Shown here: positions 1 through 11,100 of the stretch, piece by piece
How positions within the stretch are numbered: the stretch's first letter is position 1
Layout: the number at the start of each line of letters is the position of its first letter
DNA from: Luidia sarsii
Taxonomy: Eukaryota; Echinodermata; Asteroidea; Paxillosida; Luidiidae
Length of the DNA stretch: 64,000 nucleotides
Assembly (NCBI GenBank): GCA_949987565.1
Contig: OX465111.1
Location: 18,934,788-18,998,787 of the forward strand
Reading direction: 5' to 3'
The notes under the pieces: generated by a model
Databases searched by the model: none
Told to the model about the DNA's origin: nothing
Seen by the model: only the letters and a program-made list of their open reading frames with translations
Translations under genes and position numbers: made by a program

Positions 1-190
1 CTATAACTTACAATGTACCCCTATTAATTAAACATGCGCAAACTTACTTCCACCAATTGTAACGGAGTTGATTCCAAGCAGAATCGTACGTGATTCCGAG
101 ATGGAGTCATTTCCAAAACGGTGGATCCTCCCAACACTAGTTTGACCGAGTTAAATCATAGAGCAAGGGTTGAAAATTGGAAATTCAAAT

Positions 191-300
191 CTTTGAGAAA
201 GGTCCTGCTAGGATCGAAACGTCAGGCCCACTAAATTTTAAAATTCAAATCAAGTTAAAATTGAAATACAAATTATGTTGCAAACTGGTTATGTCAATCA
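191..300 (+). mobile_element. Hammerhead-like short repeat, copy 1
   Basis: Contains CTTTGAGAAAGGTCCTGCTA followed by GGATCGAAACGTCAGGCCC, the core unit of the family, with a divergent tail containing TGTTGCAAACTGG. Confidence 0.85.
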
Positions 301-326
301 AGTTAATCCCTTGCAGAGCCTTTCAA

Positions 327-395
327 TCTGCCTTTGAAAAACAAGGTCCTGCTACTGGGATCGAAATATTTGGCCCTCCAAATTTTAAGGTAACA
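327..395 (+). mobile_element. Hammerhead-like short repeat, decayed copy 2
   Basis: Core unit with insertions (GGTCCTGCTACTGGGATCGA) and CTCCAAATTTTA at its end. Confidence 0.6.
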
Positions 396-446
396 TTAAG
401 CTTATTCAAAAAAAACCTCTTCCACTTATTTAAATACATAGAGTAA

Positions 447-700
447 TCTTAAAATTGAGTGGGCCTGACGTTTCGATCCTAGCAGGACCTTTCTCAAAGG
501 CAGAGTGACATAAAGTGATATACAAAAATGTTTTGAACTTTTGTTGCAAAATTCACTCTCTTCCCCCTTCCTTCGTGTACATGTATCTGTGTTTTGTCCT
601 TGTCACTCTGCCTTTGAGAAAGATCCTGCTAAGAAAGATCCTTTTAAGATTTCGCATTTTGGTAATTTTAGACAGTAAGCAGTTTGTAACATTTTAATAT
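447..700 (-). mobile_element. Hammerhead-like short repeat, head-to-head pair
   Basis: A minus-strand core at 447-508, then the internal segment CTTCGTGTACATGTATCTG and a plus-strand core with a changed stem (590-640), ending in GTCAGTAAGCAGTTT-like sequence. Confidence 0.75.
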
Positions 701-724
701 TTTTAAAATTTAAATACATGTAAT

Positions 725-885
725 GATTATACCGCCCTCTATCGACGCTGTTTATATTTCGCGCACGCTGCACGCAGGATGCATGCGCGATGAACTCGCC
801 GTGCCTCAGTACTTTGGATTTTCGCGGGAAAAGACCGGAAGGAGGTCGGAGTGCACCGCACATTTCGCCCGGGATCGGTGAGTTT
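725..885 (+). promoter_or_regulatory. CpG-rich segment, probable promoter and 5' non-coding exon of the Polycomb-like gene
   Basis: This stretch is much richer in CG dinucleotides than its AT-rich surroundings and ends in a good donor (ATCG then GTGAGT, GT at 879-880). It lies about 0.9 kb upstream of the first Polycomb-like coding exon on the same strand. The donor could join to the AG at 1707-1708 just before the start codon. Inference only: no transcript evidence is available and no TATA box is evident. Confidence 0.45.
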
Positions 886-1705
886 TTAGCGGGGGCAAGC
901 GGCTAAATCCTAGGGGCGCGGAGGCGAGATGTCCAGGGGGAGATCGGCGGTGGGCAGGCTCGGTGGCGGCCTGAATTGGCCGCGTTTTCGGGCGCCTCAG
1001 CGAGACTTTGTGTCTGTTTTCGTTCGGGTTGTTGTGGTCTGGTACCCAGTGTTGTCGTACGTGCTTATGCAGCGTGTTTCAATCAAGACTCTGACTCATA
1101 CTGATGTAGCGATTGCTAATCATGTCTCGTGCCATGCATCACTTCGTGACTAATGAGTAATGAGTAATGTCTAATGAGTAATGTAATGATGATGAGTTTG
1201 GACTACCATTACCGATTACGTAATTAATGAAGCTGATACTGTGATAATGAAGTGTTTTTTTTGTCTACTGGGAGTACTGGGCAGTACAAAGAGAAAAAAA
1301 CGACCAGATCTGTGTTGGTTCTGAACTTCTCTGCCAGTAAATATTTTTTAATGTAGACTTCACTTTGCAAATATTTATTTGTGTTGTTAGGCTTAATTCA
1401 GTAATTGCCTTTGTGATTAACCTAGTGGAAAGCATGTGGTCACTGTAATTAAGTAATTGTTATTAAATTAAGTATTCCATGTGATTCTAGTGAAGGCTAA
1501 ATGGCCAAAGTCCAAAGCAACATTGAATTTAAGAAGACTTAAAAAAAAAATTCATTCAAAGCTCAATTTGTTCTTGATCAACTCTCACTGAAATTTAAAT
1601 TAATTATTTGCCATGTTAATTAATTAATTATGTTCAATTAAGAAAAGAAGCAGAAATACTCCTTGAAATTGGAAGATGCGTCTCTTTTTCTCTTCTGCGA
1701 AAGAA
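883..1705 (+). other. Probable 5' intron of Pcl
   Basis: AT-rich, with AATGAGT repeats near 1150-1190 and no coding signal. Confidence 0.5.
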
Positions 1706-1765
1706 CAGTGCGCACTGTTTCGACGCCCCGATGCTACGCTGAGTGGCTGCGTTCTTTATTATAAG

Positions 1766-2176
1766 ATGGAGAAATCACCGTCTCGCAAGAGCCAGCTGAG
1801 ATCAGACACTCCCAAGACGCCCCCGAAGAGCGGCGCCAACTCGCCGAGCTGCCGGCTGGCCACCGTCCTGGACAATAACAACTCGAGCCCGGAGAAGACG
1901 AAGCCCAAGGGCGCGGCGGTCAGGCGGGACGGGGAGGTGCCGCCCCCCGCGATGCCCTCCCCAGAGCCGGACCCGTCCGGCGGCGCGGACGGACGAGAGG
2001 AGGACGCGAAGCGGGAGCGGGATGAGGGCCGCGCGGAAGGGGGTGATGGTGGCGGCGGTGGTTCCTCATCCTCTTGGCCCAAGGAGAGCCCGAGCAAAGA
2101 TTGCGAATTTGTCGAGGGGCTGGACGTGCTGGCAAGGTGGAATGACGGACTCTTCTACCTCGGAACTGTTTCGAAG
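1766..2176 (+). CDS. Pcl: Pcl exon 1: N-terminus and first half of the Tudor domain
   Basis: Starts MEKSPSRKS and is rich in Ser, Pro, Lys and acidic residues, with a Gly/Ser run. It ends with the first half of the Tudor domain ([18 protein letters not shown]), which matches MTF2 and PHF19 closely. Phase 0 donor GTCAGT at 2177. An AG acceptor at 1707-1708 would leave 1766 as the first ATG. Confidence 0.92.
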
Positions 2177-5100
2177 GTCAGTCCTGTAGAAGTCCTTTAT
2201 TTGTCCTGGTTTCTCCCCGAGTGCTTTTCGTTTGTGTTCTGTGCCCTTTTGTGATGTGAGCCAAGTCGGCATGCACTATTTTTAGTTCGGTTATCAAGCC
2301 TCGCCCTTAATTTTTTTTTTTAACAAGCCCACCGGGCTGGTAAATTTAGTTTTTTTGATAGCCCACAGCAAGTTTTACTAGCCCTGTAAAATTAGTATTG
2401 TATTTAACACAAGGTTATTAGGTCAGGTAAACAAATGAGTTTCTACTTTCTCATCCCCGCCCGCATTGTTTTTTGCTACCACACTGCTGTCTACTTTTTA
2501 CTAGTCCGCCGGGCTAGCAAAGTGGGTCATTTTACTAGCCCGCAGCTGTTTTTACTAGACAATGACCGTCGGGCTAGTGCTAAAGTCGAGCCCTGGTTAT
2601 TGCGTAACACCAAGGGGCTGGCCTTAATAAAAGGTGGCTGCACAATTGCTCCACCTTGCTTTTCCCATTGAGACTCGGTCGAGGCCACACCAAGGCAGCC
2701 CCTTTCAAGTTACCATCTCCAGCAATCACCACACCTATCCAGCTGCACGGTCGCCGTGGTAGATCTGTTTGGCAGTAGTATACAGCCAATAGGTAAGCCA
2801 CGGTGATCGCTGCAGCACTGATAAATATTTAGCTTTAGGCGAAAGCCCGCCGCGATCTATTTTCACCTTTATTTTCTTCTGCCGCGTATAGTAAACCAGC
2901 GTACCAAATTTTAATTTCCTAGCCATACTTTCATTTACGCGTTTTTATAAGTTGCACAGCTAAAGTCCAGACAAATCCCTCTCACTTCAAAGAGGTTTTG
3001 CCCCACATGATAGAACACTTTATGCTCAGTGCTTTGCCTGATGCCTGGTGAAAAAGTTCCAGGCAGCTCGGGCGGGATTCGAACCCGTGACTCCCGCTTT
3101 CCAGTGCGGACGTCAATAACCACTTGACCACCGAGCTGGTCGAGGTCGTGTGGTGGATTTGAATATTGTATAGCGGTGGGTACCGCGTTGCATCATAGAT
3201 ATATTATTATTATGTGTGCGTCCACTCGTCCAGGAGAATGTAATGAGGGTTTGCCCTGCTCATCTCACTTGACTTCCAAGATGCTTGACCTTTCCAAACT
3301 CATTGTAACTTACGATGAACATCGTTCATCGCAAGACGATGAACGATGCTCTATATGACTTTTTGTGATAACAATGGGGTATGCATCGTAAGTTGAGTTA
3401 CGATGGATTGTAAGACTTGGTTGAATTTACCTAGGACGCCTGGAAGCATGAAGAAACTCTTCGCTCAACTTCAAAAAGATTTAAGGATGAATGCTAGTCC
3501 ATAAAGCCATGTTTTTGATTCGATTGAAAGGCTCGCATTTTCTGTTGAAATCTCTGACACGCCTTCAAAATATCCCAGAGATCTAGGCAAAGGGTATGAA
3601 TTGAAAAAAAGGAAAGAGAGCAGTAAGATGCAACGGCCATTTTCTTTGCCCTTTCAGGTGGTGCCACACCAGAAGAAGTGCCTTGTAACATTTGAAGACA
3701 GCTCAGAGCACTGGGTGCTTTTTAAACATCTACAGAAAGGTGAGAGGTCACTGAATGGTCAGTCCACGGATATCCCTCAATCCTTGTCCTGCCTCTGATA
3801 CCCCATCGAATAGTAGCTCCAGCATCTACATGTACTAGTACAGCACAGCAGTGTCGGGTCTAGTGGAAAATATCATACAACCCCCAAAATGTACAGTTTT
3901 TGTAACTCTGTCAGCGTTTATATATAACCATTTCATGAGTGATGAGTCCCACAGTGACCTTCATCCATAATCCATCCATTGATCCCTCCATTTGTCTGTC
4001 TGTCCATCGACCCACCCACACATACATCCAAACCATAACTTTCCCAAATCCTACAGAATCCTCTTGTCCTAGTGTAGGATTGTGTAGGATTAAGGGCACT
4101 TGGTTGATGCATTGTAGGACTTTGCAGGATTAGGGGCATAAGGCGGTTTGGTCACTAGAAAAATGCAGGATACGGGTTACTAGGCCCAATGTGATGGAGG
4201 ATGATCTTGTAGAATGGGGCTCCATAGGACAAACACCAAAATAGGATTTTGAAGGATTTGGGTAGTGGCGCACATCCAACAATATTGTAGGATTGTGTAG
4301 GATTTGGGTCATATGGGGCTTTCAACACTGAAGGATTGTAGGATCTTGCAGGATTTGGGTCATGAGCTAGAAAAAAGGGGTGGGGAGTTCGGGTTAAAGT
4401 AACACACTTAATTTGTTGCAAGCTGCTAACTGACTTAAATGGCCAAAACGACCAAAAGGGCCTGAAGTGTCTATCTTAACCCTAACGCTTTGCACCTCCT
4501 GCACAGGACACACACTGTATACCGCAATTTACCACAGTGCCCACAGGGGTGTAGGCTCACATACCACAGGACACCACAAAGACCACGCTGTGGAATGTCG
4601 TGGTGCATGGCCCCTATCCTCCCACAAGAAAAACCATGTGTGGTTAATTGTGGTTTCAATGCCGGTTAGGGTTAACAGGACCTTTCTTACACCAGTCGGT
4701 TGTCTAACAAGTCCCACTTGCTTTGGTTTTTCGTATCAGGTCGTACTCCGACCACCGAGATCACCTGCTGCGTGTGCGAGGGTGACCAGTCGGAGCCGCC
4801 TAATGAGATAGTCATCTGTGACCGCTGCGGCCTTGGTGAGCAAGCTTTCAGTATGACTACCCATTGTCCGACAGAGCCATTTGGGCCTAACTACCTCCAA
4901 CTCCTTCCCCACCCAGTCCTTAGGTATCGCCATCAAAAATTCAAGGATTCGGATATTCACAATCAAATCGGCTCTTTATTGGGCTTAATGGCCCCATTAA
5001 ACCCATATCCCCCTTTGTCAGATCACTGATTTTTCCTGGTTTTTTTTTTTAAGCGAAAGACTTTTCAAAATTTAGTGGGCCTGACGTTTCGATCCTAGCC

Positions 5101-8100
5101 GGACCTTTCTCAAAGGCAGAGGGAAAGACTTTTCAGACAGATGGGCCCCGAAATTTCATTATGTAAATAACTGCCACAAATCATCTAGAATCCATCCAGT
5201 ATTGAAGCTGTTGGAGAAATGTTATCTCAAACTTCAGGTGTCTTATCTACTTCATGGAAATGGACTGTAACTGTAGTATTTAAAAGGTTAGTTTTGAAAC
5301 AGAAAAGGGCTTTGAGGATTAATGTGCAGATAGTCGAGCAAGGGCAAAACCTCATTGAATTACATTCTCCTTGACGCAAAAGATCATGTTATATCTGTGA
5401 TGCAACGCGGTACGTGTCGCTATGCAATATTCGAATCCACCACACGACCTGGACCAGGTCGGTGGTCAAGTGGTCGAGAAGTCTAGAAAACAGGAGTCGC
5501 GGGTTGGAATCCCGCCCGAGCTGCCTGAAATATTTTTTCTTCAGGCATCGGGCAAAGCACTGAGCACTCGGTGTTTATCACGTCGAGCAGGGCAACACCT
5601 CATTAAATAGTTTAATTAATTTGGGGCTTCTTTTTTTTTCTCTTACTTTCTAGGGTATCACCAGCTATGTCACCAGCCAGTTATAGACAGCCGTAAACTC
5701 CTCTGTCCAGATGAATCTTGGCATTGCAGACAGTGTGTGTTTGTCAACTCAGCAAAGGTTAATCACTTTTAGCGTTTTAGTTTTCAAACAAACCAAGGAA
5801 AAACTGACTGGGAACTTTTGAACAATGTAAAAAATTGGCAAAGAAAACTTTGACCGGATCGGGACTTGAACCCGAGACCTCTGGACTAACATACCAGCGC
5901 TCTTCCATCTGAGGTATCCAGCCCTTAGATGGTGGCCTTCCCTTATAGTCGACTAGTCTTCGGCACACCAGTGCTCTTCCATCTGAGCTGCCCAGCCCTT
6001 AGATGGTGGCCTTCCCTAATAGCCAACTAGTCTTTGGCACACCAGTGCTCTTCCATCTGAGCTATCCAGCCCTTAGATGGTGGCCTTCCCTAATAGCCAA
6101 CTAGTCTTTGGCACACCAGTGCTCTTCCATCTGAGCTATCCAGCCCTTAGATGGTGGCCTTCCCTAATAGTCAACTAGTCTTTGGCACACCAGTGTTCTT
6201 TCCATCTGAGCTGTCCAGCCCTTAGATGGTGACCTTCCCAAATAGCCAACTAGTCTTTGCCTCTTTGGCACACCAGTGCTCTTCCATCTGAGCCATCAAG
6301 CCCTTAGATGGCGGCCTTCCCAAATAGTCAATTAGCCAGTTTGGGGGTGCCAGTCAGAAGCAATTCAACCAATTTTCAAATTGTTTGAGTTTTAACTCGC
6401 ATGATTTAAAAAAACAAAAAACAAGTGTCTTGTTTGAGTTGTCTCAAACTTTTATACTTTTTGATTTTCTTACTTGAATGTTAGTGATTCCTATGTCATT
6501 AAGACATTGGAAAAATTGAAATCTCTTGTCTTGCAATCCCTTTTGAATCCCATTTAAATCCCATTTCAATGTATAGTAAATATGCACAAATGTTGCAAAC
6601 TGCTTACTGACTAAAATTACGAAAATGCAATTTATCTCAGGCCAGGGCCCGACGATTCAATCCTGGCAGGACCTTTCTCAAAGTCTTTCTGCCTTTGAGA
6701 AAAGTCCTGCCAGGATTGAATCGTCAGGCTCTCCTAATTTCTGATATTGTTGATATTTTGAAAATTGTTGTAATTGTTAATCTTATTGCATTGTTCTTGT
6801 TTCTTTATTTCAAAGGTTGGTGGTGCTTTGAAGAAAGGCCCAGCAGGTAAATAAAAAAAGAGAGTAAAATTCACTTCCTATAAACATTTTTATTTCAGTG
6901 AGTGCAACAATTTTACCGTATACAAATTTAATTCATTTTATTTAAAAAGTCTTGTCTTTTATACAATCCATTCCACACCAGATGATATTCGGTCTGTTCA
7001 TAGACTGAAGTGTTTTTTTTAATCTAAATGTGTTTTTTTAAAGACAGGGTTAGATTTGTGGTATTGTATAGACTAATATGAATGTTTTCTTTTGCAATTT
7101 GCAGCAAGAGTTTTCCAAGAAATGAAGCAGTCACTCCCATACAAAGTAAGTCAACATATAGCCCTTACAATTTTACAAATGATGATGCAAACTGCTCACC
7201 TAAATGACCCAAGATATACAACTTCCAAAAATTGAGGTGTTGATCCAAAATCTTTGAGTCAAATGTCAGTATTTGAGACAAACAAATCAAGCAAAAAGCG
7301 ATGGCAATTTTATGAAGCAATCCAAATTGCTTCACATCCAAATCATCGCTTAAGTAGATTTTGAGTAGACTGCTTTGAACAATTCACGTCATTGATAGTT
7401 GTATGATTGCACACTGGTATTTCAGTCACACTGCAGAGGTAATGTAATCAAGGTTTGATTTATAACACTCGATTGAATACCACTGGTATTGTGGAAAGTT
7501 TGTGGTGACGCCGTGTTAGTTACTGTATCTCTTTCTAAGCACACACTATCCGAAATATTGAGTAACTGGCTCTTTTCAGAACCGTACATCCTGAAAGAGA
7601 AGTCTTACAACGTGTCACTGCACACTTTCCACATTGTGATACCGCCACCCAAATCGTCTATGTCTTATGCAACCGGCAGTCGATTTCACCAAACTCATTG
7701 CAACTTGCGATCAATCGCAAGAGAATGAGCGATGCACCGAAACCATACGGCCTATCACAACTTACGATGGGTTATCCATCGTAAGTCAAGTTTATACGAT
7801 GCATCGTAGGGCTCTGTGAAATCCACCCCGGTATTCTTCTATGCACACGTTGGAGAGAGAATACCTGGACTTTGTGTTCCTGCATTAGAAATGCCAGTTT
7901 CCTCCCCATGTCCCTTCTAACTTGACCGGAACGTTCCTCGTCCTCACAGCTCAGCAATCTGCATTGGGACTCGTCTCATCGCACCAACACGGAACATTGC
8001 TACTGCTACTGCGGAGGACCGGGAGAGTAAGTCCCCCTCCCCCCCCCCTCACCGAGTTTCAATCGCAGCCAAAGTTTAACTTGTTGTGAGCTGCCGCAAG

Positions 8101-11100
8101 CGACTGAAGCGTTCTTCCTCTCCACATCACAAAATTCCAAGTTAAAAGGGCTTTCACACTAGACGAAATCCCCAGGTTTTTTTTTTTTCGAAAAAAAAAA
8201 TCCCCGGGGATTTGGGTCTGTCTTTTCACACTACCGAAGAAATCACCAGGGATAAGCTTTTCCCCAGGGGAATTTTTTGGGGGGTAGGGTAGGAGGAGAA
8301 AACTCCGGGGTTTTACGATTTCCACGGGGAAATAGGGTCCCCGGGAGTTTCCAAATGGGTCCAGTGTGAATGGTTGCGGGGTGTTGGTGGGGTAAAACAA
8401 TCCCTGGGAATTCAATCCCCGGGGATTTGCCCTGTAGTGTGAAAAGTGCTTTAGACTCTTATTAGGACCAATGCTCTCTCATAGAGGGGATGCTTCACGA
8501 CTGTGAAGACCCAAAACCTGGGTCATTATTTATGTTATTCCATTATTCCAAAATCGATGATCAATCAGAGCAAATCAACATTCTTCAAAATTAATGATAT
8601 CAACTACCTTTTCAATGATATCAACTACCTTTTCAATGATATCAACTACATTTTCAATGATATCAAAGTATTTTCAATGATATCAACTACCTTTTCAATG
8701 ATATCAACTACCTTTTCAATGATATCAACTACCTTTTCAATGATATCAACTACCTTTTTGATGATATCAACTACATTTTCAATGATATCAACTACATTTT
8801 CAATGATATCAACTACCTTTTCAATGATATCAAATACCTTTTCAATGATATCAAATACCTTTTCAATGATATCAACTACCTTTTCAATGATATCAACTAC
8901 CTTTTCAATGATATCAACTACCTTTTCAATGATATCAACTACCTTTTTGAGTGATATCAACTACCTTTTCAATGATATCAACTACCTTTTTATGCTCATT
9001 CACAACTCCCAGTCTCCAAATTTTAAAGTCGCCTTGGGAACAGTAATACGATAATTTTGACAGAATTTCTGTTATTTTGTCATGTTTTTGTGTCTTGACC
9101 GTACTGCGGGAAGAATATTTCTTGAGGTGGATACTGGCGTGATATGAATACTCATTAGTTTACTTATTGCTACATTTCAATTGTACTTTCTTGAATCTTC
9201 CGTCTATCAGGTGGTACCTTAAGATGCTGCGCTGCTGTCGATGCATGCAATGGTTTCATGAAGGTACGTAGTTGACCAAAAGTATTAGGGTTTCTTAAGA
9301 CAATTTGCAATTTTTTACTCCTTCCACAAGGGTTTGCCCAGTACAATTGCCTGTTGAAAAAAACCCAGGCAACTCGGGCAGGATTCGAACCCACGACTCC
9401 TGCTTTCTAGTGTAGATGTCTTAACCACTGGACCACCGACCTGGTCAAGGTCGTGATGTGGCTGTATAGCAGTGTGTACCGCTTTGCATCATAGACGTTG
9501 AAGTACATTCTCCTCGACACAATCAAATAAAAGCAAGACATTGCTCAAATTCTTAAGTAAAGAACTTGAGTAAAGTAAAGAACTTAAAATCCTTGTCAGT
9601 TTTTCTTTACTTTGATTAAATCTCAAAATTTAGTGGGCCTGATGTTTTGATCCTAGCAGGACCTTTCTTATTAAAATTTGACATGGATTTGAAATCATGC
9701 CTCTAGATTAATATACCATATCTCTACAATCTTGGACCATCCCTTACAATTGCCTATCTTTGCAGTGGTGGAGGCATCAGTCGGAAACATGTAGTTGTTA
9801 AATCGCATACAATTCAAAAACTTCCATTTGTTTTTCCCTCTTTTCAGCATGTGTGCAGTGTCTTGTAATGCCAATGCTCTACGGAGATGGGTGAGTATTC
9901 AGACACTGTTTATTCATCATTGAAGTAAATCGCCTAATTTCTGCTGAAAATCCAGCCTGTCTACTGCCAGTTTCCCTATATTTGTTACTGGATCTATCTG
10001 AAGATCACTGAAGAAATAACACGTAGGAAACAGACAACCTGAATACTGCAAGAATTCATTTTGATTTCTGACCTCAACCCCAACCCTAGTTTAAAGGCCC
10101 TATACAACATTGGGAAGATCGGAAAACATCGATGTCCACAGTTTTTCTTCTAATTTACACAGTTTGTAGATGGTCATGATAGAATCCTCATGTTGAGATG
10201 TTACGGTCTGGGATGCTGTACTTCTCGAGAAATCTTCACACATAAGATGTACATGAAGTGATGTGCACGCAAGATGTACATGTTGAAATCTTATGGTCTG
10301 GGATGCTGTATTTCTCGAGAATTCTTCACTAAAACATTGACAAATAGTTTATGACTCGCGAGTCATAAATTTCTTACACTACAGAACGGTGCGAAAACCG
10401 TGACGTTTTTTTTGCCTTTTTCTACTTTCTCAGATCACCATTTGAGCTAAAACCTTTGCAGGATTCCTTTTTTTGGAATGTTTAATGGTTTAACACACAA
10501 AGTGTGGCAATCTATTGACTTTTAACAATGTTGTATAGGGCCTTTAACTGTAGGAATACCACGGCCATACTTGATTTCTTTAAGTGATTTATCGAGTAAG
10601 AGGATGACTTCAGCTTTGCAAGACTCATCCAATAAGTCATTTGATCAAAGTTTGTTTATGCTTCTGTGCAGGTTTTATATCTTTGTCTGCTCCGTGTGTA
10701 ATTCGGGACCAGAGTACCTGAAGAGACTGCCCTTGAAATGGTAAACAGATTTTTTGTTTGTTTACAATTACTTTGATACTGTATAGTTTATATTGTTTAT
10801 GCTGCATAAATGGACATTAAGTTCATGTAGCCTTGAAAAATAAGTATAGGATTAAAAGATTGTTTGTTTTCAAACAAACAGACGGAACTAGGGAAGAAAA
10901 GCCGATGTTGAAATGTATGATTTTTTTTCTTTTTTGTTTGTCTAAAAGACTTGTTGGGTGCTAGTATAACTTTAAGTGAGAGGTATCAGGTTCACTGTGC
11001 AGTCAAAATTGGCTATTTTTGCTATTTGTTACTAGCTGCAAACTACTACAAGCTTCAATTTGTTACTACTTATTTTTGCTACTAGTTTGCTAAAAAAAAG

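Noticed and set aside
3040..3140. tRNA gene
   Set aside because: The tRNA-like fold belongs to a dispersed SINE with the same body at 5.4, 9.3 and 52.8 kb; the anticodon arm is irregular.
4476..4486. Interstitial telomere sequence
   Set aside because: Only one and a half repeats, present as matching inverted ends of a 200-bp element with a second copy.
8503..9054. 183-codon open frame with a 7-residue repeat
   Set aside because: Made by the 21-bp tandem repeat within a Pcl intron; open on the opposite strand as well.
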